From Silene conica (taxonomy: Eukaryota; Streptophyta; Magnoliopsida; Caryophyllales; Caryophyllaceae): a DNA stretch of 64,000 nt. The DNA lies in NCBI GenBank assembly GCA_029255685.2, contig CM055312.2, forward strand, positions 29,048,203 to 29,112,202. Direction: 5' to 3'. The stretch's first letter is position 1. Every line of letters starts with the position of its first letter. Both the position numbers and the translations under genes were made by a program. The notes under the pieces are model-generated. The model saw nothing but the letters and a program-made list of their open reading frames with translations. It searched no databases and was not told where the DNA came from. Shown piece after piece: positions 48,727-62,286 of the stretch.

Positions 48727-49829
48727 GGTTGTCATTCTTCTCCTTATGGTGGTCACCATGGACCATCTAAGACTGTTGCTAAGATTCTCCAATCCGGCTT
48801 CTATTGGCCTACTATGTTCCAAGATGCTAAGAATTTTGTGATGGCATGTGATGCTTGCCAAAGAACCGACTCTATTTCAAGGAGGCACGAGATGCCTCAA
48901 AATGGGATTCTTGAGGTTGGAATTTTCGATGTGTGGGGTATCGATTACCAAGGCCCTTTTCCTTCCTCAAAGGGTAATTGTTATATCTTGGTAGCCGTTG
49001 ATTACGTTTCTAAATGGGTAGAAGCCATTGCTACTCCAACTAATGATGCCCGTCATGTCATAAGTTTGTTCAAAAAGATCATCTTTCCGCGCTTTGGTGT
49101 ACCTAGAGCGGTGATTAGTGATCGTGCAACTCATTTTGGTGAGAAAAAACTTGATGCATTGCTTGCTAAATACGGGGTTTCTCATAGAAGGGGCTTGGCC
49201 TACCATCCGCAAACAAGTGGCCAAGTCGAGGTCTCAAATCGTGAAATAAAATCCATTCTTGAAAAGGTTGTTGCTAAGTCAAGGAAGGATTGGAGTACAA
49301 AGCTAGATGACACCTTGTGGGCATATCGGACCGCTTTCAAGACACCTATTGGCACTTCACCGTATAGGTTGGTCTATGGAAAAACTTGTCATTACCGGTA
49401 GAGATGGAACAAAAAGCTTTTTGGGCTATCAAAGAGCTCAATTTTGATGCTACTCTTTGTGGAGAGAAGCGATTGTTGCAACTTAATGAACTTGATGAAT
49501 TCCAGTTGCAAGCTTATGAAAGTTCTCGTCTTTAAAAGGAAAAGACAAAGCGGTGGCATGATAAGAAAATTCTCAAGAAAAATTTCATGATTGGTGATAA
49601 GGTGCTCTTGTTCAATTCCCGTTTGAAGATTTTTCCGGGAAAACTAAGGTCAAGGTGGTCCGGTCCATATACCGTTACTAATGTCAACAAGCTTGGTTCC
49701 GTCGAGGTGATGAGTACCAATGGTGAAAAATTCAAAGTCAACGGTCATCGATTAAAGATTTATCACGCGAGTGCAATAATTGGAGTCGTGGAGGAGGTTT
49801 TCTTGGAACCTCCGTCTTTGAAGAATTAA
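48727..49829 (+). pseudogene. Integrase of element B
   Basis: Begins with the HHCC finger ([11 protein letters not shown] ... CDACQRT), then the catalytic core with Asp in WGIDYQGPF, Asp in VISDRATHF and Glu in [12 protein letters not shown] frameshift near 49395 follows YGKTCH, and a stop (TAA) lies near 49534. The C-terminal GPYTV...[11 protein letters not shown] block ends at 49829 and completes the usual Athila integrase. Confidence 0.9.
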
Positions 49830-50759
49830 TCCGTTCAAGCTTTCTACGTCTAGCAAGACTTTAAATTGCGCTTCTCGGGAGGCAACCCGAGTTTAGCTAG
49901 TTTTTATTTTTTGTTTACTTCTTTTGTTTTAATTTTTAATGCCTTGGAGTATGTAAGAAATGATGCCTAATTGTGCTTCTTGTTAATTTTGTAGGTGTCT
50001 CCACTTGATGTTTTCTTCGTCTTGCGGAGGAAATAGCTAGCGGTTTTGAACCCCAGAAAATCGGGGTTTAAACAAGAGCTGGGGGCGCAGCATTTTCAAG
50101 CTTGAAAGCCAACGTGTTGGAACCCCGAGATGTCGGGGATCAAACATATCTTGGGGGCGGAATAATCTCTTCATTTAAAAAAAAATAAAAAAATAAAAAA
50201 ATAAAAAAAAAAAAACAAAAGAGGCGACACAAAGGGGTTTCACGTGAAATCCACAAAGAACCACAATAGAGCCTCATCCTACTGCCGCCATCAATTTCTC
50301 CCCCAACCCCCGACTGCCGCTGTCGACGGCCGCCACCGCCGGCCGCCACCGCCCCGCAACCACCACTACTCACCGCCACTACCCACGTTCCGCCGCAATT
50401 TCTGACGTCCACCACGCACGCTGCTACTCCTGCCTTCCGCCGACGACCGCCGCTACTCTACTGTGCACTGCGCGCTGCTGCTGCATCTGTTGCCGCCGAC
50501 TGCTGCCGCCGTCTACCGCCGGCCACCAACCTCCTCTTCCTTCTCCTTTCACTTAACTTTCCCAATTTCTCTCATCCTAACCCTAATTTCGAATTGGGTT
50601 TATTTTGTGACGGATTTGCACTATACCATCTGTTTTTGGTATTGATTTCATGTTGTTATTGTGCTATTCGCTGAACACTTCCGCTCTTTATCGATATTGT
50701 GATTGCTTTTCACTCTCTTTGTGTTCTAATTTGCAACTTTTTCATATTTCCACCTCATA
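49830..50759 (+). other. Spacer between pol and ORF-1 of element B
   Basis: Contains a CTCGGGAGGCAACCCGAG palindrome (49876-49893), two CCCC...GGGG palindromes (50049-50068, 50123-50138) like those of the LTR, an A-rich run (50177-50218), and a GC-rich Ser/Pro-codon-like tract (50270-50540) rich in CCGCC. No credible gene. Confidence 0.7.
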
Positions 50760-52168
50760 ATGCTTTTAAAAGGGACGAAGAAGAGAGCTAGGCCGGAAAA
50801 TACGGAGAGTCCTACCCCTGTACAAGTGGTGTACGGTCCCGATGTTGACTATCCCGATGTGAAATTCATCTCGTCCCAACAATGGGATACTTTCCAGAAG
50901 CTAAAGCGTAAGATAATTAAACCCACTCAGTTTATTTCTCATGATTGTTTACGTACTTTAGGAATTGAGAGTCAGACCAAAGCTTTGTTTACCAGTGTGG
51001 GTATGGGTATTGCTTATACCATGAAACATAACACATATGCCCAATTGACATTGGAAGTTTTGAGTTCATACAAATTCAACAAGCCTCGGAGGAAGGGTGT
51101 GGTTATAACTGTGGAATTTAGACTCATGAATAGGGACTTTGAATTGAATTTGGATACATTTGCTCACATGTTTGGCCTGCCCTATTATGTTGATGTTCAT
51201 TGTCCCGATGAATTCAGTTGTACCTCTACTTGGCAGAGTATTCTACTTTTGCACTGTCCGATTGGAATCATGTCCCGGATACTCAAATCCACCACCCCGT
51301 TTTGCGTGTTTGGCAACATTTTATGGGTGGTACCTTTTTGGGTCGTGCTGAATCCCATAACGTTCGACGTGCTGAGATTGACATTCTTGGGGGTTATTTG
51401 AATGTTGAGCGTCGTACACCATTTGCTATTAATATTCCATATCTTTTTGCTAATCAATTGGCTGGTGCTGTAAGAGCCAAAGAGATTGTGTTTGGGGGTT
51501 TACTCACCCGTATTGCCGTTAAGCAAGTCCGTTTTAATGAGAATACTACACGCCTCCGGCCGGTTGAAGGAGGTATGTACATTGATCTTGCTTCTTTGCT
51601 CCATTTGAAGTGGCTTAGGGTATCCCCGCCTAATTACATGTGGCGGATTGATGAGAAAGATTCCGTGCTTTTACCAAGCACAGCCCCCGACCTCCCTACC
51701 CTTGAGCCATTACCACCTCAACCCGTTCCCCTTGACCCTGAGTCACCGCCTCTACCCCGACCCTCTTACTTGCTCACCGTAGTGGAAAATATCGCCGCGT
51801 CTTCTCTACCACTTCGTACTTATAGTCGTCGGTCCGAACCGACCCCTATCTCCTCTTCGGTACCCTCTCGGTCACCTTTTGAGGAGGAGATGCGAGAAAT
51901 GATGAGTGGGATGCGGCGTGACCTCACAACCATGATGACTGACACCCGTTTGGCCTTAGCACCTCTTTATTCTTACTTTGCTCGTAAGGGAATTGTTCGG
52001 CCCGAAGGCCCTCACCCTTCATTTTTTACTTGGCCCATGGACGGGTTTGGTGCTCCTAGTGATGTTTCTGCAGGTACTTCTGGTGTCCAAGAAGGCGGTG
52101 GAGCTGATGACGGGGAGACCCGCAATGTTGATGGTCGTGCTGACGATTACCATGCCGCTTGCGAGTGA
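50760..52168 (+). pseudogene. ATHILA ORF-1-like gene (envelope position) of element B
   Basis: Frame 50760-about 51220 continues after a frameshift in the frame ending at 52168. The N-terminus is basic (KGTKKRARPE). The central part shows the FISHDCLRTLGIESQ...LTLEVLSSY...VEFRLMNRDFELNLDTFAHMFGL pattern that I associate with the ATHILA ORF-1 family. The C-terminal part is Pro-rich with a helical MREMMSGMRRDLTTMM stretch. It sits downstream of integrase, the place of envelope-like genes in Athila elements. No transmembrane segment or signal peptide is seen, so an envelope role is not supported by this copy. Function is unknown. Confidence 0.8.
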
Positions 52169-53783
52169 TTTGCTATCACTCATCCCCTTGTACATACTAG
52201 CTTGGGGGAGGCTATATAGTCTAGTAAGCATCTTTATTTCCCTTGCATTTTCGTTGTTATCCCCTTTCCCCATTAAACATTTTGTCTTGCTGGATTATGT
52301 GTGAGAACCGTTTCGACGGTTTGATGGTTGTTCCTTGTTCAACACATTAGGGACAATGTGATGTTTAGCTTGGGGGAGGGATTTGCATCTTATTAGAGCA
52401 TGTTAGTTTAGCTTGCATGTAGTTTCTTCATAAAAAAAAAAATTCAAAAATCAAAAAAGTTGAAAAATTGTGTGCTTTCCATGAATTTTTGTGATGCTTG
52501 CCCTCGCTTTTGCGCTCCTTGATTTCTCTCTTTGCTTATCCCAATTGTAGCTTTATAGCTATTTGAATCACATTTATTGGCGGGATTTTTGCAAACATGG
52601 GGATGTCTTGACATAGTAGGTGAGGGATGGAATTTGGACCTATTAGGTTTGATCTTGACATTGGCAACCTACAAAAATTTGAAAGGTAGAGCCTCCTTAG
52701 ACCGGTGCATCTACACCCGGTCTCACTTAGGTGTGTGTAGGTCTCCTTGTGGTGTGCGTTACATCAAAACGCACAAGTATGGTTTTTATTCCATTTCTTA
52801 TGGGCATTGCATTCATAATTTGTAAGCATTTGAAGCCATTCACATGACTTTGTTGCCCATTTTCACCCTTATATACATTTTCTCATATCTAGCTACATTT
52901 AAACTTGCCTACCTTGTCGAGTTAGTAGCTTTATCATTGGTGTTTGGGTGCTCATTTGGGATATATGGTCCATTTTTTGTGTCATTGTGAGCTTGGTAAG
53001 ACGAAATTACTGATTTCCGTGAGTTAAAGAAAGAATGTTGAAAAAAATGAGAAGTTGAAAAAAAAAGAAGAATGAAAAAAAAATGATGAAAAAAAAAAAG
53101 AATTGAAATACAAGAAGAGAAAAATTGAAAGAGTTGAGAAATATGAGGAAATAAAAGAAGCATGAAATTGAGTTGTTGAAAAGAAAAGAGAAGAAGAGGT
53201 TTTGTGATTTAGCTTCCATGTTTTATATCACAAGTATTTGGGAAGTTTACACTTGATTTGTCATGAAAGGAAGTCAATATGCTACTTTTGACTTCAAACC
53301 TCCTACTTGGGATGGGTTTGGGATTTGGATTGAGCATCCATGCATTCATTGGTTAGTTGCTAGCTTGACTTAGGTCCACTTACCATAATTCATATGTTCC
53401 CCTTTCTTACCCATCACCATAGCCTTCCTCTAATCTTTGGCTTCTTCTTTTTATGCTTGCATTTGATTGTTTTGACTCGTGGACTTGGAATGATCACCAT
53501 ATTAGATTGCGGGCGCACTCTCATGAGTAGAGTTTAAGAGAGTGTCACTCATATTAATCTCCTTTTACATATAAATGTGTGCTTGAGTGTACCGCGAGAG
53601 TCCATTGTCAATAAGATCATACAAGAGCCGAAACGTTTGAATAAAATCTTTCATGCTACGCCGCATGTAAATCTCATCCATGTTTTTGCACTATCCTTAT
53701 GCCCACGTTGTTTTGGGATTATGATTCATTACGCTTGTTAGCTTATGTTGGGATTTGCAATTGATGAGATTTGGTGCTCCTTA
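52169..53783 (+). other. 3' internal untranslated region of element B
   Basis: Carries several AGCTTGGGGGAGG motifs (52200, 52369) resembling the final polypurine tract, and a purine-rich A/G tract at 53035-53205. No credible gene. It is interrupted at 53784 by copia E and resumes at 62223. Confidence 0.7.
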
Positions 53784-55041
53784 TGTTAGGATTTATTAGT
53801 TACTCAAAACTAATTTATAGTCATACTAACAAATCTTTTAATTAACCCTTTAATTAACATATTATAAGTGATCTTATGCATGCTAAAATGCGGAAATAAG
53901 AGAGTTCTCGAACCCTTACATACGGTCCGAGTGAATGGCAAGGATGATCCTCCTAGTACCCAAATAAGAATACCTCCTTTGGATGCACCAAGACAACCCT
54001 TAACCAACCGAGATCTTGAACAAGCTAGCACAAAACCGGTTTCTCCTTAAACTTATTCTAATCTCTCTAATTAGAATATTATTTCAATACTACTAATAGT
54101 ATGTTTTATTATCTTATAATATATATTTTGAGGTTGTAAAATTTCTTCTTACTTAGTCAAATTTTCGGCCAAGAGGAAGAAGAAGGAATGAGTATAATAT
54201 ATCACATATATATATTGAGCATGCTTTTAATTAAGATAATCAAATTAACTTAAGCATGCTCCTGGGGAAAGGGGAGCCGGCCTTAGGGAGCTTCAATAGG
54301 GAACATGTTCTCTTCTCAAGGCATATAGGTTGGCAAGTAGTGTGTGTTCTCTGGGCAATACATTAAACATAATGATTTAGGGTGTAGTTAACAATTAAAA
54401 CACCACACACCCACCCTTACCATAACCGGCCATTTAGTCCATAAAATGGACTTAATTTTACAATTTTGTCAATTGTATAATATGTATAAAATGTGACATC
54501 TAATATGTCACAAGGCAATACAATATAATAATCTTATCTTAAAACATATAAATATTTATCATATAAATATTATATTTATCAATTGACAAGTAATTCGAAA
54601 TTACAATTGTAAAATGATTATTTATAATTATCGTCAATACGATTTACAACGTTTGTATTAATTATAACCCGACTCATTTTAATTACGATATTATAAAATA
54701 TCGTTTAATGTTTAACAATTGACACGTTTCAATTTTAAACATAAATCTTACTATAAGATTCAACCTCTGATTTCTCGGTATACGAGTTTAAGGAATATGA
54801 TCAAATCGTATCAATATACATTTGATCACTTTATGAAGTAAGGGAATTGTCCTAAAGGCGTGACCTAAAGGGATCAACTGACCACCACCGTCATACGACA
54901 GTAATGTCAAACTCTAGCTAGCCAATCATTACCGATTAATGTTGGTCAGTTGACTAATATAAATCGCATCATCCCTTGCGCATTCTCGTCATGAGATTTA
55001 TTATGTGATCGCACTATTGTTGAGGACACATTTCCCAACAA
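53784..55041 (-). repeat. 3' LTR of element E
   Basis: 1,258 bp. Its TA run (near 54206-54217) is short, compared with about 80 bp of TA in the 5' LTR. Confidence 0.95.
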
Positions 55042-57470
55042 TCTCCCACTTGTCCTCAACAAGTGTGTGTCACCAATTCTCTTGTCCTATTACAATCTCC
55101 CACTCAATGCAAGATGTCTCTCTGAGGTCGTACTTGCATTCGATCATATCATGAGTGGTTTCCTCGATCCGGAGAATAACTGTTTGACCGTAATTATCTA
55201 CCATAGATACCTTCCTAGCGTGGCCACGCATTTCCAGTTAACTTCTCCTCGAGTGGCCCTGAGATTTGAACAACCCTGACAAGGGGTGGACAATTTCTAT
55301 CGCACTACTTCCTTCAACTAGTCACAGTCAATCACAACCCAAAATAATCCCATTTGACTCCAGTTACGAAAAGTCGTAGAGAATGGATCAAGGTTATGCC
55401 TAAACTGTACCATCTTGGGAGAGTAATCTTTAGTCTAAGAATTGACTTACAAGAATACTATAGCAGCTCTCGCCACGACCCGGCTATTATAAAATTTCCA
55501 GAACTCTATAAGCGGTCACATTGCCCGACAGAGTGTCTCTTACAGTCTGCCTATGTGATCGACTAGTCATCACATATGACTCTATGGCACTTGAACTTAC
55601 CATCAATCGCCTCACACTCTAGTAGCTTTGAGATGTCACCTCATGTAAGCGGCTAGGGGCCATACTAAGTCAATCCCGTTCACTTATGGGGTTCAATATT
55701 GTCTCATACAACCCATTTGGATTCTGACAAAGTATCTTTTACTTTGAGTAATTATAACTCAAATGATGTTGTCATGCAACAATAGTCAATACTATTACAT
55801 TGCATTTGATGCACAATCATCTATTTGTATTAGTGTTTTGCGAATAGCCCTTTATTCATAATTTGCAAAACTTACAAATTTTTGTCTCCTTCATTCTCAT
55901 ATTATCCCGTATAATATGATTCCATTTGAGTACATATCTAGAACTCTTTCTAGATTTTGAGTTTCCTTTCCGGAGGAAAGCTCCCACTGTTATCTCATAA
56001 CTTGTGACGTATCGATATACTGGAGGGATTAAGGAATCACTCTCTTTAGTCACTTATGTACTGAAATCTACATTGTAGTCTATTTATGATTTCATCATTC
56101 TAATAATTTTCACTCATCTTGGCTATTTGATAACGATTTTATCAATATGAATCATATCCAACCAATTTAATTTCTAATGGGCGACCTTTTATTATCAACA
56201 TAATAAACCTTCCGTAAAGCTCCATCATCTTATGATATAAGGTATTTGTTCATCTAGAATTGAAAACCTCTTATTCCTTACACCTTAAAGAATCACCCAT
56301 TCTCTCTAAATGGTAGGCTTAATTCTTTTAATGAATATCGCTCCCACTAAAATCAATATTACTCGATCTCTTAAATGAACTTTTCATTTCTCGCATGTAA
56401 ATCTTTTATTTAGATCTTGAATCATTATCACCATCACTATCCCTATAGTGATCTATTTCCATTCAATTAATCATCACCCTCTTTTCATGTCTTCGTTTCC
56501 TCGAGACGAATATGACATGATAATTTCTTTATGACTACATTGAGAGAATTGAGATGATTTCTTCTCTTTTATCTTATAAACTTAGAAAAATCATTTATTA
56601 AGGAACCGGTCATTCCTCCCGTATAGATAGATGATTTCTCCTCTATTATCTTATAATCTTTAAAAATCATTATCTCAAGGAGCCGATATTCCTTCCGAAT
56701 TCATACGGGGTTTCATGTCTCCTCTCTTTGAAACAATGAACATAAAGAACCTTTCTTCGAGTGTCCTCCCGTAGCTTCTTCAGTGTCCTCTCGTAGTTTC
56801 TTCATTCATTTAGGGCTCTTCTTAAGACTCCAATGTAGAAATCTTCTCTAAGATCCTTTATTTTTTATCATTGGTTTACGAGCGAAATATTTTCTCCCAC
56901 TCTATCCTTCTAACAATAACCTTTATTCGTATAAGGATAGCTATTTCGATTTACCAATGCATATGAATGTTTGAAGTTTTATAGGTGTGATGAATACATT
57001 CTCATTTTCACTTAAAATGAAAATCTTATAATGAACTAATATTGTCTAATTTTGATTGAAAGTATCTCATGGGGTGTAGTTCTCCGTTTTAATCAACACT
57101 TTGATTATATTATATTGATCGTATCACGTTTTATTGTGTGATAAAATCACCATCATTCATGTTTTAACAAGGTATGCAATTTATTTGAGAATTCAAAACA
57201 TTGAATAAGAACAAAAGTAGTGACTCGGGTTGAAAACCAAGTCACTAACATCCAAAATTACAACCATTGTTTTAGGATTTTAATCCTTGTCTTACAAGAA
57301 AATAAATTGTTCCATAAATAAAATGCAAAATATGAAAGAAGACGATATGAAAATTAGAGCCTAGCTCTTCAAGTCTTCGATCAATTGGATGCTACCATAG
57401 CCATCCAAGTAAGGAACTTCATGTTTCCTTCTCCTTGTCCTTATCTTTATAAGATGCCCCTTAAAACAAT
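55042..57470 (-). other. 3' half of element E, degenerate pol region
   Basis: Starts with CAAGTGGGAGAT (minus strand) at the LTR, as in element A, and keeps A-like 3' sequence to about 55760. From there to 57470 no RT or RNase H motif can be translated. Short similarities remain (for example GCTCCCACTGTTATCTCA near 55980 against GCCCCACTGTTATCACA in A), so it is a decayed or largely deleted pol. Confidence 0.65.
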
Positions 57471-58439
57471 TTAAAAGGGGTGATAGTCAACAACTTGTAT
57501 CGCCATACAAAAGTTAACAAAAGAACATGAAAGTAAACGAGAATTATAAACTACGGCGGTTGCCTTTCCATTTTTGAGATCGGTCAAGTATTTGGGGCAA
57601 TTCCGTTTCCTAAGACTTAACCTCGTGCAATGAAGGCACTTGTATTCAACCTTTGAAGATGAGGTGGAAACGCCTTTCGAAAAGGTCTTTTCTTTGGTCA
57701 CCTTGGGCTTGAACGTTTTCTTGCCCTTGCCTTTAAATGCATTCCTTTTGAAGCTCATTTTCCCTTTCTTTTCGATGTTTAAGACATCCTTGGTGGAACT
57801 TCCATGAAGTCCCATGTCCCTTTCGGCTTGGACAAGCATCTTATGCAACTCATCCAACGTGGTCTCTTGGTTTCGCATATTAAAATTCACCCGGAATTGA
57901 GCATACGCTTTAACCTTGTTGAGCGAGTGAAGAACTCGGTCAATTATGAGAGAGTCGGGAACATCAACGTCTTGCGTTTTTTAAAGTCTCCGCGTGCTCA
58001 ACGAGTTTGAGCACATGAGGGCTTATCTTTTGCCCTTCCTTCAACGTAATGTCAAAGAAGGCGGAAGCCGCCTCATATTGAATCACCCTTGGAGTTTGCG
58101 AAAACATGGTCGCAAGCTTGGTTTATATCTCATATGATGTGCTCAACTTGATCATACTCCTTTGGAGATCCGGCTCCATGGAGAAGATGAGCACATTTTT
58201 AAGAGCGGAGGACTCTTTCATGTAGGCTTCATAGGCCTCACGATTTTGGACCGATGTACGAGCGGTCGGAGCGGGAGGAGCGGCTTCAGATAGGTAACGA
58301 CTCTTATCGTCACCTTGAGCGGCCAAAAGAATTGCGCATCCCAATCCTTAAAATTGGAACCATGCTTATCGAGTTTGCAACGATCCACAAAGGATCGAAG
58401 CCATGAAACGTTAGTGAGAGGTGGAGCGTTGGTTGCCAT
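57471..58439 (-). pseudogene. Gag of element E
   Basis: Starts MATNAPPLTNVSWLRSF, with the SNFKDWDAQ block near residue 30, followed by frame changes (near 58330 and 58130, and again near 57980). It then has the LDELHKMLVQAERDMGLHG block and a Lys-rich region. The zinc knuckle reads CLHC-TRLS-L-RKRN-C, with Leu in place of the His. Related to element A's gag. It cannot give a full-length Gag. Confidence 0.85.
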
Positions 58440-60866
58440 TGTCGATGTTGAAAATTATACTACAATAAAATGAAGGAAATAAAACAACATCATTTTAAAA
58501 ATCATAATTTATACTAAAAACTTAAACAAGTTAATTAGTTATTTACTTAATGATCTCTTACCCAATTAAGTAAACAATCCCGAGACCCAAACCTATACTA
58601 ATCCGGGCACGGTGTAGCCGATTCAACCCGTATCGGTATAATTTGGTGGATTAACCCTTTAATCGGTTCTACCTTAGAACTCTCGGTCGACAATTTTCTA
58701 AAAATCGTCTTTAGCCCGAACTTATTGCAACTACGGTTACGAATACTTTCGTTGAGATCAACCAAATTTCAAGGTGTAATCTTTATTACCCCACTTACCC
58801 AACGTGACAATTTTAGTACCCCGGTGTAGCCGAGCCTACGTTCTTGTGAAGAAGGGATTCATGGGTCCATACTTTTTGGTAAGGCTAAGTCTCAATATTT
58901 ATATGTAAGAGATCTAGTCAAATTATTATCTATCTCCGTTTAAGTGAACTAAGTCGGTGAATTATCGATAAAATAAATGACTAGGTCGACTAAATCGAAA
59001 ATGCATGAGACGATATATGACGATTTGGCTATGCATGCAAACCTATAAAAAGCAAAATAAAGCATAAAATAAACCCTAGTATGGCCTTTCCTAGAAAAGA
59101 AATAATAAAAGTACAAATTCGGAAACCAACTCCTTTGGTCCCTTGAACTTCACGAGGCACGCACTTCGAGATAAACACCGTCTTGTCGGAAATCCTTTCC
59201 GAGTGGCACCGCGTCTTCAAGGATCTCCGGAATTTACAAATATTACAACTTTTCTAGTCTACTTTATACATTATAAAATAGAAATAAATTACAATTGGGT
59301 GATACGAGATCACAAAATTACAACCGAATCGGTAACCCCTTACATTACGGGAAATACCGATTAAAAACTAAGGCCATACTAAGTAAATTACATAATTCCC
59401 AAAATTACGTAAATAAAATCATGACATTCATAATTAAAATATGCAATGCTTATGAATATATGAACTATCATGCAAATCCTAAGCCAAATCGTCCTATTTA
59501 AATAAATAGTTATCGTATACCTCGGTTTATGGAGTCGCGTGTTTTAACGTTTAACAACACTATGCATAATATGAATCGGTATTCATCCTTAAGTTAATCA
59601 TCCTAACTCATATAGGTTTCAAAATTTATTCTTACTCAAACTTTGAACATGACTTAACTTAACATATTTTAATATTGTTCGGTATTACTCGGTTTTACGG
59701 GAAAAATAATATAAAAATCCAAAAGAGTCATAAAAATTTCGAAAATTTCAAAATTCAAATTTTGAAAATTCCAGAATGTTCTTAAAATTTCAGAACCTTA
59801 AAAATATTAGTATTTATACGGTTTTAACATTATTTCGAAAATAATACGTAAAACGAGCATTTTTAAGTCGGAAAATCCAAAATTAACTTCATAAATGCAA
59901 ATAAAATACTAATAAAATTTTTACACTTTCCAAAACACTTTAAGAACACAAAATGGACAGAAAAATAAATTACACACTGCCCAAGAGCCGAAACTTTAAT
60001 TTAAAGACTCTTATTATTTTAATTTTAAATGCAACTTTTCAACAATTAAAATTAAATTAAAACAGAAACTTTTGGCTCCCAAGAAACTTTCAGTGATGAA
60101 CATATCATATATTACAATTATGGGTCAAATTGTTTGGCCATTTTAACAACTATTGCAAATTTTAACGATTTTCGTCATATATCGTACGATTTTAACCTTT
60201 AAAATTATTTCTCAAGCATAAAATAAGATAAAATTCTCGAAAAATTTATACATGCTGGAAATAATATATATGACATCGTGTTAAATTTTTATGGCCAAAT
60301 TCAAACTTAAACTATTAAAGTCGAAATTATGTCACTAATTACCCGATTTTTACATTAAAAATCTATAATATTGCAATATTTGAGATAAATTTCTGGAAAA
60401 TTTAGCATAAATTTTAAATATTTCATGTGACATCCTCATAAATTTTTATAGTCAAAATCATAATATAACTATATTAACCCATTTTTATTCATCTTATTGC
60501 ATTTTAACACTTAAAATTCATATCACAGGTTTTATAAGTCCATAATTTACGAAAATTCATATTCAAATTATAGAAAATACATGTGATAACATACTGAAAA
60601 ATCTCGGCCAAAAGATGATTTTAGCTATTTTTCCCAAAATAAACGATTTTAACCATTAAAATTCTATAAAATCCGAGATTTAATATACCATAAGTCAATA
60701 TTCATGCAAAATATATTCCAAATATTCTAAAACATTTTAGAAAACAGTAGATATTCATGCTAAAATTATTTCGTGCATATCTTATATCAAACGAAAATTT
60801 CAATTTTATTTTGTTATCTCTATAACTCCGTAAAAACGTAAACGGAAAGCATGCAAACAACCTATT
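58440..60866 (-). other. 5' leader of element E
   Basis: AT-rich leader. 58590-58870 matches conserved leader blocks of element A; 59500-60850 is AT-rich with many short AAAATTT words and no gene. Confidence 0.7.
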
Positions 60867-60878
60867 GCTCTGATACCA
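60867..60878 (-). other. Primer binding site of element E (initiator tRNA-Met)
   Basis: The minus strand reads TGGTATCAGAGC two bases inside the 5' LTR. Confidence 0.93.
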
Positions 60879-60880
60879 AT

Positions 60881-61299
60881 TGTTAGGATTTATTAGTTAC
60901 TCAAAACTAATTTATAGTCATACTAACAAATCTTTTAGTTAACCCTTTAATTAACATATTATAAGTGATCTTATGCATGCTAAAATGCGGAAATAAGAGA
61001 GTTCTCGAACCCTTACATACGGTCCGAGTGAATGGCAAGGATGATCCTCCTAGTACCCAAATAAGAATACCTCCTTTGGATGCACCAAGACAACCCTTAA
61101 CCAACCGAGATCTTGAACAAGCTAGCACAAAACCGGTTTTTCCTTAAACTTATTCTAATCTCTCTAATTAGAATATTATTTCAATACTACTAATAGTATG
61201 TTTTATTATCTTATAATATATATTTTGAGGTTGTAAAATTTCTTCTTACTTAGTCAAATTTTCGGCCAAGAGGAAGAAGAAGGAATGAGTATAATATAT

Positions 61300-61392
<93 letters not shown>

Positions 61393-62222
61393 TATATTGA
61401 GCATGCTTTTAATTAAGATAATCAAATTAACTTAAGCATGCTCATGGGGAAAGGGGAGTCGGCCTTAGGGAGCTTCAATAGGGAACATGTTCTCTTCTCA
61501 AGGCATATAGGTTGGCAAGTAGTGTGTGTTCTCTAGGAAATACATTAAACATAATGATTTAGGGTGTAGTTAACAATTAAAACACCACACACCCACCCTT
61601 ACCATAACCGGCCATTTAGTCCATAAAATGGACTTAATTTTACAATTTTGTCAATTGTATAATATGTATAAAATGTGACATCTAATATGTCACAAGGCAA
61701 TACAATATAATAATCTTATCTTAAAACATATAAATATTTATCATATAAATATTATATTTATCAATTGACAAGTAATTCGAAATTACAATTGTAAAATGAT
61801 TATTTATAATTATCGTCAATACGATTTATAACCTTTGTATTAATTATAACCCGACTCATTTTAATTACGATATTATAAAATATCGTTTAATGTTTAACAA
61901 TTGACACGTTTCAATTTTAAACATAAATCTTACAATAAGAATCAACCTCTGATTTCTCGGTATACGAGTTTAAGGAATATGATCAAATCGTATCAATATA
62001 CATTTGATCACTTTATGAATTAAGGAAATTGTCCTAAAGGTGTGACCTAAAGGGATCAACTGACCACCACCGTCATACGACAGTAATGTCAAACTCTAGC
62101 TAGCCAATCATTACCGATTAATGTTGGTCAGTTGACTAATATAAATCGCATCATCCCTTGCGCATTCTCGTCATGAGATTTATTATGTGATCGCACTATT
62201 GTTGAGGACACATTTCCCAACA
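60881..62222 (-). repeat. 5' LTR of element E
   Basis: 1,342 bp. It is about 84 bp longer than the 3' LTR, mainly because of a TA microsatellite expansion at 61303-61395. Confidence 0.95.
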
Positions 62223-62277
62223 CCTTACCCTTGTCTTGATATTGTGTGCTTGCTTGGGACAAGCAAGGGTTTAGCTT

Positions 62278-62286
62278 GGGGGAATT
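62278..62286 (+). other. Polypurine tract of element B
   Basis: GGGGGAATT directly before the 3' LTR, within TTAGCTTGGGGGAATT. Repeated AGCTTGGGGGAGG motifs lie further upstream. Confidence 0.7.

Larger units (their letters stand above)
53784..62222 (-). mobile_element. Gag-only Ty1/copia derivative E
   Basis: LTRs 53784-55041 and 60881-62222 (TGTTAGG...CCCAACA), a perfect target duplication CCTTA (53779-53783 and 62223-62227), primer site 60867-60878 and gag on the minus strand. The 55042-57470 interval where pol should be has only degenerate sequence. LTR divergence is about 1 percent by eye, so this pol-less form moved recently, presumably using proteins of a relative of element A. Confidence 0.95.

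Noticed and set aside
50270..50540. GC-rich tract as a possible CpG-island promoter or exon
   Set aside because: It sits between pol and ORF-1 of element B, and its frames are low-complexity CCGCC repeats. No conserved protein is seen.
53810..54050. Identical short frames in both LTRs of element E (also 60907-61147)
   Set aside because: Present in both LTR copies only because the LTRs are duplicated. No protein features.
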